Below, piece after piece: positions 18,489 to 26,482 of a DNA stretch of 41,664 nucleotides (its first letter is position 1; every line of letters begins with the position of its first letter). The stretch is from positions 57,914 to 99,577 of the forward strand of contig DXYS01000096.1 in the NCBI GenBank assembly GCA_019415705.1. Reading direction: 5' to 3'. The stretch is from Bacteroidales bacterium. Lineage in GTDB: Bacteria > Bacteroidota > Bacteroidia > Bacteroidales > Muribaculaceae. The notes below the pieces were generated by a model. The model ran no database searches. It was not told the DNA's origin and saw only the letters and a list, made by a program, of their open reading frames with translations. Made by a program: the position numbers and the translations under genes.

Positions 18489-18545
18489 CGAAGTTTGCAG
18501 CGTTTTATGCACGGATGTGGATTTGCGTAATTGGTTATGCAACTA

Positions 18546-18577
18546 TTTGGTAATGTGATAATAAATATGTAGTTTTG
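18546..18577 (+). promoter_or_regulatory. Predicted promoter of the AbiE-type module
   Basis: TTTG (18546-18549) and TAGTTTTG (18570-18577) are spaced 20 nt apart, matching the Bacteroidetes consensus. Downstream, AAAGGA (18588-18593) and TCCTTT (18611-18616) form a small inverted repeat between the predicted start site and the first gene, a candidate operator. AbiEi antitoxins are known to repress their own promoters through inverted repeats; use of this one is inferred. Confidence 0.65.
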
Positions 18578-18629
18578 TGCTGTCTTAAAAGGAAAATAAA
18601 CGTATAATTATCCTTTCGGCTGAATAGCT

Positions 18630-19247
18630 ATGAATCAAAAGGAGAAGATAATATCTAAAATCAATCGCAGTAAAAAGGGTACGATTTTTTTACCGGATAG
18701 TTTTCTGCCTATAGACACCCATTATGCATCTAATATATTGTCAGAGCTATGCAAAGAAGGTGTTCTTGTCCGAGTAGCATTTGGTATTTATACAAAACCT
18801 GTTATGAGTCCGCTCGGGCCTATTATGCCCTCGATGTATGAGGTAGCAAAAACAATCGCTGATAGGGATTCGTCAAAATTGCTTCCTACGGGTGCTACCG
18901 CTGAAAATTATCTCGGTTTCTCGACTCAAGTTCCAATGAATGCCGTGTATCTTACATCAGGGACATCACGACGATTAAGGATTGGGAAAAGGACTCTGAC
19001 TTTAAAGCACAGTGTTCCGAAAACTTTTGCTTATAAAGGAGAAATTGTGCCTGTATTGGTGCTTGCTCTGAAATCTATCGGGCGGCATAATGTCAGTGAT
19101 GATACCCTTGATGTAGTATATGGGATTTTGAAAAAACACCCTGAGGATGAGACATGGCAATATGATATGAAACTTACGCCACGATGGATAAGAAAAGTAA
19201 TCACTGATATAAAAGATAAAATTTCACATAATGAGCAAATGGATTGA
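18630..19247 (+). CDS. AbiEi-type antitoxin/regulator (DUF6088-like)
   Basis: First gene of a two-gene toxin-antitoxin module. The 205-residue protein has an N-terminal winged helix-turn-helix (about residues 1-60, including the SELCKEGVLVRVAFGIYTKP strand-turn region) and a C-terminal alpha/beta domain, as in AbiEi and DUF6088 proteins. In characterised AbiE systems the antitoxin represses the operon and counteracts the AbiEii nucleotidyltransferase without direct binding (type IV). The gene is much richer in AT than lpdA upstream or tolC downstream, a sign of recent acquisition. Its end overlaps the toxin gene by 17 nt, so the pair should be translationally coupled. Confidence 0.85.
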   Translation: MNQKEKIISKINRSKKGTIFLPDSFLPIDTHYASNILSELCKEGVLVRVAFGIYTKPVMSPLGPIMPSMYEVAKTIADRDSSKLLPTGATAENYLGFSTQVPMNAVYLTSGTSRRLRIGKRTLTLKHSVPKTFAYKGEIVPVLVLALKSIGRHNVSDDTLDVVYGILKKHPEDETWQYDMKLTPRWIRKVITDIKDKISHNEQMD

Positions 19248-20250
19248 AGCGCCTTTTCAGTTGCGTCAATATACAGCGTATGAAATCGCCACTGAGAAAA
19301 ACATCAGTGATGGCGCAATCGAAAAGGATTGGTGGGTAACTGCCATCCTTAAATCATTGTTCGCTCTCACTCCGTCGCCATATATGTTCTTTAAAGGAGG
19401 AACGAGTCTTAGCAAGGCATGGAACATTATTGACCGTTTTTCTGAAGATATAGACATAGCTCTATATAGAGATTTCTATTTAGACGTATTAAGCGAAGAA
19501 TGTGCGCGAGCTGTTAACAATAATCAGATTAAAAAACTGCGCGTTGTTAACAGGGATTATATCGTTGGAGAATTTGCCGAGGAATTACGTGCGAAATTGA
19601 AACAAGACGGCTATGGAGAATGTAAGGTTAATCCCGTAATTTTTAAGGCTGATGGCACGCCTGTGGACCACGATAGCGATCCGGTTGTGATAGAAGTAGA
19701 ATATCCTTCGACAATAAACACGGATTATTATCTACGCCCTGTAGTGAAAATTGAGATTAGTTGTCTTTCGATGAAAGAGCCGTATGAGATAAAACATATT
19801 ACATCTTTGCTTGGTGAAAGATTTTCGGAAATTGATGACGAGACATTTGCGGATATACCCACTATTACTCCTACAAGAACATTTCTTGAGAAAGCTTTTC
19901 TACTTAACGAGGAGTATCAACGGAAAAATCCGAGAACCGAGCGGATGAGCCGGCATCTCTATGACTTAGAGCGATTGATGGATACACCTTATGCCGAGAT
20001 TGCACTCACAGACTTAGATTTGTATAAAGAAATTATAGCTCATCGCAAATATTTCTATCATTTAGGCGGAGTGGATTATGATATGAATAATCCATCAACT
20101 ATTTCATTTTGTCCGACAGGGAAATTGCGTGAAAGTTTACGCTCTGATTATGAGACAATGAAATTATCGATGATTTATGGCGATAAATTGTCTTTTGAAC
20201 AGTTAATAGAGCGAATCGAACATTTGCAGACGCGTTTTAGAAACTTATAA
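19231..20250 (+). CDS. AbiEii/AbiGii-family nucleotidyltransferase toxin
   Basis: AbiEii proteins are DNA-polymerase-beta-fold nucleotidyltransferases; studied members modify tRNA acceptor ends and halt growth, giving abortive phage defence. The 339-residue protein shows the core motif FKGGTSLSKAW (55-64) followed by FSEDIDIAL (70-77), with Asp73 and Asp75 as the metal-binding pair. A conserved KAFLLNEEYQ and RMSRHLYDLERLM block lies in the C-terminal half, as in the family. It is intact and AT-rich. Seven bases after its stop comes the second copy of the lpdA-end repeat. Confidence 0.9.
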   Translation: MSKWIEAPFQLRQYTAYEIATEKNISDGAIEKDWWVTAILKSLFALTPSPYMFFKGGTSLSKAWNIIDRFSEDIDIALYRDFYLDVLSEECARAVNNNQIKKLRVVNRDYIVGEFAEELRAKLKQDGYGECKVNPVIFKADGTPVDHDSDPVVIEVEYPSTINTDYYLRPVVKIEISCLSMKEPYEIKHITSLLGERFSEIDDETFADIPTITPTRTFLEKAFLLNEEYQRKNPRTERMSRHLYDLERLMDTPYAEIALTDLDLYKEIIAHRKYFYHLGGVDYDMNNPSTISFCPTGKLRESLRSDYETMKLSMIYGDKLSFEQLIERIEHLQTRFRNL

Positions 20251-20256
20251 TAATAT

Positions 20257-20275
20257 CCGCCCGCAACGCTTTGGC
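20257..20275 (+). repeat. Right copy of the 19-bp direct repeat (duplicated lpdA tail)
   Basis: Perfect match to 18395-18413. Read in the lpdA frame it gives ARNALATK and a TAA stop at 20282-20284, so it could replace the last codons of lpdA if the intervening 1.86 kb were removed. Confidence 0.85.
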
Positions 20276-20280
20276 TACAA

Positions 20281-20314
20281 AATAAAAAGTGTCAGATCTT
20301 ATAAGACCTGACAC
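20281..20314 (-). terminator. Terminator of the TolC/ABC export operon
   Basis: GTGTCAG (20289-20295) pairs with CTGACAC (20308-20314), with a further TCTT/AAGA pairing inside. On the minus strand the stem is followed by TTTTTATTTT, the right form for ending the leftward operon 27 nt after the tolC-type stop. On the plus strand no T tract follows. Confidence 0.75.
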
Positions 20315-20341
20315 AGTATATGGTTTGCCCGTCGGGCGCTG

Positions 20342-21649
20342 TTAGCGGCCGACGGGTTCATTATTGTAGAAAGCGAGGATGCGGCGGCGAAGAATTGACT
20401 CGTATTTGGCCTGTACGCTCTGTGCCATCGCTTTGATATAGGCTGTTTTGGCTTGTTCGAACTCAGTGGCGTTGGCACGGCCGAAGTTATATTTCTCCTG
20501 CATGGCCTTAAACGCCTCGTGAGTGGCATCTTCGGCAGCTTTAGCTGCTACAAGACGCTCGTCGGCGCCGACGGCGCGGTAATAGGCCTGCTGTACGTTT
20601 TTGTAAAGGTTACGCTGCGCGTCTTCATATTGCAGTTGTGCGTTGAGTCGCTCGATTTTGGCGCGGCGCACCGAGTTGCGCGACGAGAAAGCGTCGAAGA
20701 TAGGCACTGACAGCGAGAATCCTATCGACTTGTTGAAATTGTTGCGCATCTGAGTCGAGAAGCGCTCATTGTCAAAGCCATTGACCGTGTAGTAGCTCGA
20801 GCCGAGACCGGCGTTAAACGACAGGCGCGGCAGATAGGATGACGCGGCGAGCGACACGTTGCGGTCGGCGGCAGCCACACGCAGCCGTCCGGCGACGATG
20901 GAGTGGTTGGAATTAAGTGCGCGCTCATAGACAGACTCGGGCGATACAATGCCGAGTCCTTCGTCATCAATCGGGCTGATGTCAAAGCCTTCGACTACGT
21001 GCAGTTCCAAGAGCTGGGCGAGGTCGACCAAGGCGAGTGTGCGGTCGTTTTCGGCCGATATCAGCGACAGTTTGTCCTGAGCGACCTGCGAGCGTGCCTC
21101 GACGAGTTCGAGTTCGGCTATCTTGCCGGCCTCGAGTAGCTGCTTACGGCGCTCGACTTCGACTTCAGACAGATGCAGCTGCTCGGCGGCGACCTTACAT
21201 ATTTCGCCGTTATAGAGCACCTGCAGATAGGCCGAGATGACGTTGAGTGTCACGTCATCTTTGGCTGCCTCCAATTCCTCAATATAGGTGCGCAGGTTGG
21301 CCTTGGCGTAGGCTTTCTGTCGCACGGCCGAGAGACCTTGAAAGAGCGGCAGCGACATGTTGACGTTCCATCCGAAGTTTGAGGTGTTGCGGTTTGTATA
21401 TGTGTTCTCGGATGTAAGGCCGCGGCCGAAACTCCATGACTGCGAGGCACCGGCGCTGAGCTCGGGCAGGAAGCGGTCTTTGGCCTCGGTGACTGACTGT
21501 TCGGCCGATTTCACATTTAGTCTCTGTGACTTTATATTGATATTGTGCTCGATAGCATAGTTGATGCAACTGTCGAGGGTCCATGTATTGGCCGAGGCTG
21601 CGATGCCCGAAGTCAGCACGATGGAGCAAAGAATAGCATATGTTTTCAT
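20342..21649 (-). CDS. TolC-family outer-membrane efflux protein
   Basis: Outer-membrane channel of a tripartite exporter. The 435-residue protein has a cleavable signal peptide (MKTYAILCSIVLTSGIAASA) and the two-fold OEP repeat: long alpha-helical, Ala/Glu/Gln-rich segments at about residues 35-215 and 240-425, separated by short beta strands (for example FNAGLGSSYY and GFSLSVPIFD), which occur at matching places in both halves. TolC trimers form a barrel and periplasmic tunnel. It is the last gene of the operon behind the adaptor and two permeases, so it is probably dedicated to this ABC exporter. The cargo cannot be told from sequence. Confidence 0.93.
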   Translation of the reverse strand: MKTYAILCSIVLTSGIAASANTWTLDSCINYAIEHNINIKSQRLNVKSAEQSVTEAKDRFLPELSAGASQSWSFGRGLTSENTYTNRNTSNFGWNVNMSLPLFQGLSAVRQKAYAKANLRTYIEELEAAKDDVTLNVISAYLQVLYNGEICKVAAEQLHLSEVEVERRKQLLEAGKIAELELVEARSQVAQDKLSLISAENDRTLALVDLAQLLELHVVEGFDISPIDDEGLGIVSPESVYERALNSNHSIVAGRLRVAAADRNVSLAASSYLPRLSFNAGLGSSYYTVNGFDNERFSTQMRNNFNKSIGFSLSVPIFDAFSSRNSVRRAKIERLNAQLQYEDAQRNLYKNVQQAYYRAVGADERLVAAKAAEDATHEAFKAMQEKYNFGRANATEFEQAKTAYIKAMAQSVQAKYESILRRRILAFYNNEPVGR

Positions 21650-21690
21650 AATTGCGATGATGTCAATGTGTTAGCTCTTGCGATGCTGAC

Positions 21691-22789
21691 TTATTCATTC
21701 TTTTTTTGTGCGCCACGGAGTTCGGCGTCCTTGTCGATACCGCTCTTGACCTCGATGTTGATGCCGTCGCCTGTGCCGGTCACGATGGCGCGGCGCTCGA
21801 AGTTCTGCTTGACACTGTCGGTCAGGCAGTAGACAAATGTCGAGTCTCCCTTATACTCGATGACGCTCTCGGGTATCATCAGCACACTGTCGGCGTTGGC
21901 GAGCACGACTGTCGCATTGGCGCTGTAGCCGGCGCGCAGCTGCACATCGGGGTCGACTGTAATGGCGGCCTTGAGTTCGAATGTGTTTGCGCCGCTGCTT
22001 TCGTTGCCTTTAGGAGAGATATACTCGATGACGGCCTTGGGCTCGATTTCAGGCAGGGCGCCGACGGCTATGGTCATGGGCATGCCTACGGCGAGCTGAC
22101 CGACCTCGGTCTCGTCGACATTGCCCTTGAAGATGAGCTTGCTCATATCGGCGATAGTGGCCACGGTCGTACCGTCGTTGAAGGTGTTGGCCTGAATGAC
22201 CGAGCTGCCCACTTTAACAGGCACGTCAAGCACGAGTCCGTCGATGGTGGCGCGCACCATTGTGTTGCTCTCTTTGGCGTTGAAACGTGACACACCGTTG
22301 CGCACGATATCTAAGGCGTCGCGTGCGCCCTCGAGGTCGTTCTTGGCCGATTCGTAAGTTGTGACCGCGGTCTCGTATTCCTCGCGTGAGATAAGTTTGC
22401 GGTCATATAGCGCTTTGGCACGCTCATATTTGTCTGTTGCGTCGGCGAGCGTGATGTTGCAGGCGTCGACGCGGCTCTGAGCCGACGACAGCTGTGAGGC
22501 GTCGGGGATGACCTTGATGCGGGCGATAATGTCGCCCTCCTTGACGGTCTGGCCGGCCTCGACGAGTATTTCGGAGATAATACCCGATATCTGGGGCTTG
22601 ATATCAATCTGGTCACGGGGCTCGATTTTGCCTGTGAGCACAGTCGAGCGCTCGATGTCGCCGACCTCGGGACGGACGATTTCATAAGTGATTTCCTCGG
22701 GTTGCGAGTTGCGGTAGAGGAAGTAGAACGTGCCGCAGAAGACGGCGATTACGATAATCCAGATGAGGATGCGAAAAAAACTTTTTCAT
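21691..22789 (-). CDS. Periplasmic adaptor (MacA/HlyD family), frameshifted near the N terminus
   Basis: Membrane-fusion protein linking inner-membrane permeases to the TolC channel. The intact part (22641 to 21691) shows the lipoyl-like half-motif IKPQISGIISEI, the coiled-coil hairpin (about 60 residues, DKYERAKALYDRKLISREE) and the beta-barrel domains. Its frame begins only at an internal GTG and lacks a membrane anchor. The ATG at 22789 opens MKKFF and then a run of seven T (22774-22780 on this strand) throws it out of frame. With six T the product would read MKKFFRILIWIIVIAVFC and continue into the intact frame, a perfect signal anchor of about 366 residues. This is a recent pseudogene, a phase-variable gene, a slippage-expressed gene or a sequencing error. 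Confidence 0.85.
22774..22780 (-). other. Homopolymer frameshift site in the adaptor gene
   Basis: Seven A on the plus strand (seven T in the coding strand) directly follow codons ATG AAA AAG. Losing one base restores the reading frame through a hydrophobic anchor into the conserved adaptor. Confidence 0.85.
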
Positions 22790-22847
22790 GACGCGTGATG
22801 CTTGGTTGAGTGAGGTGATTTTTGTTGTTATGATTGTAGATTGATTG

Positions 22848-24095
22848 TTATTTGTCTCTCATTGCCTCGATAGGCTTTATGCGCATTGCCTTGACGGCCG
22901 GGAGCAGTCCCGCAAGGGTGCCGAGCACAAGGAATGTGGCGATTATGGCTATGGCATGGCTGAGGCTCAGCTCGAAGTGTGCCTTGCCGAGCACCGGGTC
23001 TGCGGTGGCGAAATCGGCGATGCCGAGGACGATTGTCGCGAATGTCACACCGGCCAGACCGGCCACGGAGGTGAGCACGACGCCCTCGGAGAGTATCTGT
23101 ATGATTATGTCGCGCGGTTTGGCTCCGATGGCGCGGCGTATGCCTATCTCCTGAGTGCGCTCCTTGACGATAATCCACATTATGTTGCCCACACCGATGA
23201 TGCCGGCCATCAGTGAGCCGGCGCCGACAAACAGAGCCAGCAGGCTGATGCCGAGAAAGAGGTTGTCGACCATTTTGAATTGCTCCGATATGTCCATAAA
23301 CCATACGGCGTCTTCGTCGTCGGGCGACAGCGGATGGTTGGCGACAAAAACACGCCGCATGTAGGGCTGTAGCTCGGTCGGCGTGTGGCCGCGTTCGGCG
23401 GTGTATACAAAGAAGTCGACCTTATTGCCTCGGTTATAGGCGCGGGCGAATGTCGTCGACGGAATGATTATGGATGTGTCGACACGTCCGCCGAAACTGA
23501 TTTCGGAGGTCTGTCCGGCCACACCGATGATGCGGAAGTAGACGCCCTTGGCCTTGATAAACTTGCCTACAGGCGAATCAAGTCCGAATAGTTTGTCTGC
23601 CAGCTGTTTGCCGATGACGGCGACTTTGAGGCCTCCGGCCACGTCAGAGCTGTTTATCATGCGGCCCGCATAGACTATCGGGGTCAGGATTTTGGAGAAA
23701 TCGCTCTCATAGCCACAGATAGAGCCGCTCTCGGATTTGCTGTCATACTCGATATTGCCGTAAGTGCTATACATCGCCGACGAGTACTCGATATAGGGTG
23801 TCGTGCGGCGTATAGCCTCGACGTCGGCGGTGGTCATAGACCAGTACATGCCTTTGCTGAAACCTTTGTAGGGCAGAGTGGTGCGCCCGGTGAATACGCC
23901 TCCGAGATTGGTGGCAAAGCCTGAGAACTGGCGGCTCAGCATGCCTTCGAGTCCTTTTGCACCGCCCCAGAGCATGGCTAACATTGCCGTGCCCCAGAAA
24001 ATGCCGAACGCCGTCAGAAATGTGCGCGTCTTGTTGCGTGCGAGTGTCGCACCGATTTCGCGCCAGTTTTCGATGTCAAAAACAGGATTTTTCAT
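22848..24095 (-). CDS. MacB/FtsX-type ABC transporter permease (second of pair)
   Basis: Inner-membrane permease of a MacB-like mechanotransmission ABC exporter. The 415-residue protein has an N-terminal transmembrane helix (about 20-45), a large periplasmic MacB_PCD domain (about 50-265, containing VIGKQLADKLFG and the GVAGQTSEISF strand) and three C-terminal FtsX helices. Between helices 2 and 3 lies the cytoplasmic ERTQEIGIRRAIGAKPRDI coupling segment that contacts the ATPase. E. coli MacB fuses ATPase and permease; here the ATPase is a separate gene and there are two different permeases, suggesting a heterodimer. A 15-nt gap separates it from the upstream permease gene. Confidence 0.92.
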   Translation of the reverse strand: MKNPVFDIENWREIGATLARNKTRTFLTAFGIFWGTAMLAMLWGGAKGLEGMLSRQFSGFATNLGGVFTGRTTLPYKGFSKGMYWSMTTADVEAIRRTTPYIEYSSAMYSTYGNIEYDSKSESGSICGYESDFSKILTPIVYAGRMINSSDVAGGLKVAVIGKQLADKLFGLDSPVGKFIKAKGVYFRIIGVAGQTSEISFGGRVDTSIIIPSTTFARAYNRGNKVDFFVYTAERGHTPTELQPYMRRVFVANHPLSPDDEDAVWFMDISEQFKMVDNLFLGISLLALFVGAGSLMAGIIGVGNIMWIIVKERTQEIGIRRAIGAKPRDIIIQILSEGVVLTSVAGLAGVTFATIVLGIADFATADPVLGKAHFELSLSHAIAIIATFLVLGTLAGLLPAVKAMRIKPIEAMRDK

Positions 24096-24110
24096 GATTG
24101 ATGCGGTGTG

Positions 24111-25340
24111 TTACTCGTCGCGCAGTGCTTCGACAGGTTTGACTTTGGTTGCTTTAAGGGCCGGGAAAAGACCGGCGAGTGCTCCGGCCACGATGAGCAC
24201 GGCTGTCACCTCGAGCGCGAGGCTCAGATTGACCGATACGTTGCCGAACGGGCTCTCGTCCATGCCCGAGATGATGACTTTGACCACCTCCATGACGGCC
24301 ATGCCGGCGATGATGCCCATATAGCCGAAGAGTGTTGTTATCGACACGCTCTCGAGGATAATCTGTGTCAGTATCTGGCGTCGCTTGGCCCCGATGGCGC
24401 GGCGTATGCCTATCTCGTGAGTGCGTTCGCGCACCGACACAAACATGATGTTGCTGACGCCGACGATGCCCGACAGCAGCGTGAAGATGCCGATGAGCCA
24501 CACGGCGATGTTGAGTATGCCCAGACCGTCGCGGCTCTGCAGATAGTTGGTGAAACGGTTCCACATGTTGACGGCGCCGGGGTCGTCGGGACTGAAGTTG
24601 TGTATGCGGGCGAGTTCACGGCGTATGGCGGCCTCGGCTTCCGCTCCGTCGGCCTCGTCGGCGACTCCCTGTGTCAGCACGTTGAGGCTCCACACACGGT
24701 TATCGGTGCCGCTGAGGGCCATGGCCGTGGTGAAGGGTATGAAGTTGTCATCCTCGTTCCACTCGCGTGAGTAGACGCCGACAATCTGCCACGACAGGCC
24801 GAGAGCCTTGACGCGGCGTCCGACAACGGCACTGTCGGTCTTGAAAAGTATTTTGGCGGTTTTTTTGCCGATGACCATCGACTTGCGCTTGCCGTCGATA
24901 TCGGCGCGGTTAATCCAGCGTCCGTCAACCATGTCGACCCACAGATTTTTCTTGGCCTGCGGGAAGACGCCGTCGACACCGTTGGCCACATATTCTGTCT
25001 CGCTTGCCACCTTGGCCGAGTCGATGTATTTTGTTGTCATGACAGAGCCGATATACTTGTTGCCGGATGCCTCCAATTTGACAACGTCATCGGCCATCAG
25101 GCGGATGCGGCGCCCTTTGTTATAGCCTTTGTATGGCATTGTTGTCGAGCCTGACCATATCTGTATGGTGTTGAGGTCGCGTTTTGTGCTCTGCTCCTCA
25201 AATCCGTTGAAGATGCCGTTGCTAAGGCCCAGCAGGATTATGAGCATGAAGATGCCCCATGCGACCGCAAAGCCCGTCAGACCGGTACGCAGCTTGTTGT
25301 TGCGCATGGTCTGTGAGATTTCGCTGATAAGGTCAAACAT
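24111..25340 (-). CDS. MacB/FtsX-type ABC transporter permease (first of pair)
   Basis: Paralogue of the following permease: 409 residues, N-terminal helix (about 18-43), MacB periplasmic domain with MVIGKKTAKILFK and WQIVGVYSREWNEDDNFIPF, and a C-terminal FtsX domain with the coupling motif RERTHEIGIRRAIGAKRRQI. Its last residues, KATKVKPVEALRDE, are the usual family ending, and the sister gene ends similarly (KAMRIKPIEAMRDK). The two periplasmic domains have diverged far more than the membrane parts, as expected for two halves of a heterodimer that contact one adaptor ring. The start overlaps the ATPase gene by 8 nt. Confidence 0.92.
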   Translation of the reverse strand: MFDLISEISQTMRNNKLRTGLTGFAVAWGIFMLIILLGLSNGIFNGFEEQSTKRDLNTIQIWSGSTTMPYKGYNKGRRIRLMADDVVKLEASGNKYIGSVMTTKYIDSAKVASETEYVANGVDGVFPQAKKNLWVDMVDGRWINRADIDGKRKSMVIGKKTAKILFKTDSAVVGRRVKALGLSWQIVGVYSREWNEDDNFIPFTTAMALSGTDNRVWSLNVLTQGVADEADGAEAEAAIRRELARIHNFSPDDPGAVNMWNRFTNYLQSRDGLGILNIAVWLIGIFTLLSGIVGVSNIMFVSVRERTHEIGIRRAIGAKRRQILTQIILESVSITTLFGYMGIIAGMAVMEVVKVIISGMDESPFGNVSVNLSLALEVTAVLIVAGALAGLFPALKATKVKPVEALRDE

Positions 25341-26049
25341 GGCTCTCGGTGATTATTTCGGGCAGGTCTTCTGAGTCGAGTCCGTCGTTGCCGACGATGC
25401 GGCCGTCTGAGATGCGCACAATGCGGTTGGTGGCGGCTCCGACTTCAGGGTCGTGTGTGACGATGATGATGGTCATGCCCTCTGAGTTGAGCTCGCGGAA
25501 GAGTTGCATCACCTCGTGAGAGGTCGTCGAGTCCAAGGCGCCGGTAGGCTCGTCGGCGAGGATGATAGACGGCTTGGTTATAAGAGCGCGGGCTATGGCC
25601 ACACGCTGTTTCTGTCCGCCCGATAGCTCGCCGGGCAGATGATGGGCGCGGTCGGCGAGGCCCATGCGCTCTAACTGTTCCATGGCCAAGGCGTTGCGGC
25701 GGCGACGCGGCACGCCCTGATAGAAGAGAGGCAAAGCTACGTTTTCGACGGCGTTTTTGTAGCTGATGAGGTTGAATGACTGGAAGACAAAGCCTATCAT
25801 GCGGTTGCGCAGCTCTGCGGCGCGGTTTTCGCTGAGATTGCGTATGAGCACATTGTCTAAATAATACTCTCCGGAATCATAGTTGTCAAGGATGCCGAGA
25901 ATGTTAAGCAGCGTGGATTTGCCCGAGCCCGACGCACCCATGATGGCGACGAGCTCTCCACGGCTGATGTCTAAGTTGATGTCCTTGAGGACGTGCAGCG
26001 GTACAACACCCGGATAGGTCTTGTTGATGTCTTTAAGCCTGATAATCAT
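25333..26049 (-). CDS. MacB/LolD-type ABC transporter ATP-binding protein
   Basis: Cytoplasmic ATPase driving the two permeases. The 238-residue protein has all nucleotide-binding motifs: Walker A GASGSGKST (38-46), Q-loop FVFQSFNL (from 88), signature LSGGQKQR (142-149), Walker B IILADEPTGALD (162-173) and the H-loop VTHDPE. The FVFQSFNLI and ADEPTGALDS wording is typical of the MacB/LolD branch. It is the first gene of the operon; the following permease overlaps it by 8 nt, and a consensus promoter lies about 65 nt upstream. No sensor or regulator gene sits beside the operon. Confidence 0.95.
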   Translation of the reverse strand: MIIRLKDINKTYPGVVPLHVLKDINLDISRGELVAIMGASGSGKSTLLNILGILDNYDSGEYYLDNVLIRNLSENRAAELRNRMIGFVFQSFNLISYKNAVENVALPLFYQGVPRRRRNALAMEQLERMGLADRAHHLPGELSGGQKQRVAIARALITKPSIILADEPTGALDSTTSHEVMQLFRELNSEGMTIIIVTHDPEVGAATNRIVRISDGRIVGNDGLDSEDLPEIITESHV

Positions 26050-26113
26050 GATGAATTATGTTTTATTTAGATGTAGATTGTGATGTCGATTGATCGGCTG
26101 TATTTGATAGCGA

Positions 26114-26145
26114 CAAATTTATAACATATTATTTTAATATGCAAA
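26114..26145 (-). promoter_or_regulatory. Predicted promoter of the ABC export operon
   Basis: On the minus strand TTTG (26142-26145) and TAAATTTG (26114-26121) are 20 nt apart, a full consensus match. The predicted leader to the ATPase start is about 58 nt. Confidence 0.7.
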
Positions 26146-26190
26146 AAATATTTAAAAGAGAAAAGGCGCCTTCTACAACAAACGATAATG

Positions 26191-26380
26191 TGTAGGTGCA
26201 GAGGATTCCCGGGCTACGCACTGCAAACCTTTATTATTAGAGCGGCGCACCTACAGCGCGCTATCTTTTGGGCGGTTTTATACCACGGTTGCGCAGACCT
26301 ACGGCCTGCTTACCGTGGCCTCACATGCTGACGCCGCGATGCGGCTGCGACCGCTACGCGGACGGCAACTCGCGCGTCCG
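26191..26380. repeat. Hairpin-rich non-coding segment, possible interspersed repeat
   Basis: This stretch fills most of the 433-bp gap between the ABC promoter and the fimbrial operon end. It begins with a 65-bp unit bounded by a perfect 9-bp inverted repeat (TGTAGGTGC 26191-26199, GCACCTACA 26247-26255). Then come CCACGGT/ACCGTGG (26283-26289, 26312-26318) enclosing GCAG/CTGC, GCCGC/GCGGC (26333-26345), CCGC/GCGG (26351-26361) and CGGACG/CGTCCG (26359-26380). A plus-strand ORF crossing it has protein-unlike composition and runs into the antisense of the fimbrial gene, so I do not call it. The build recalls REP- or MITE-like elements, but only one copy is in the window. Confidence 0.4.
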
Positions 26381-26420
26381 GTGCTTTTTGGAGTTGATAA
26401 TAAGGATGGCATAAATATGG

Positions 26421-26454
26421 CAATCCCACCAAATTTTTCAAATCGGTGGGATTG
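26421..26454 (-). terminator. Probable terminator of the fimbrial operon
   Basis: CAATCCCACC (26421-26430) and GGTGGGATTG (26445-26454) form a perfect 10-bp stem with a 14-nt loop, 28 nt beyond the last fimbrial stop. The minus-strand continuation (CCATATTTATGCC) is only moderately T-rich, so it may act as an mRNA 3' end or a weak terminator. Confidence 0.55.
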
Positions 26455-26482
26455 TCGGAGTATTTTTGATGATTGTGTGATT

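Noticed and set aside
18427..20256. Insertion sequence carrying the toxin-antitoxin genes
   Set aside because: No transposase and no terminal inverted repeats; the flanking 19-bp repeat is a duplicated gene end, far longer than a typical IS target duplication.
24108..24770. Plus-strand ORF of 220 codons opposite the first permease
   Set aside because: Antisense shadow of a well-conserved permease with no recognisable motif and His/Asp-rich composition.
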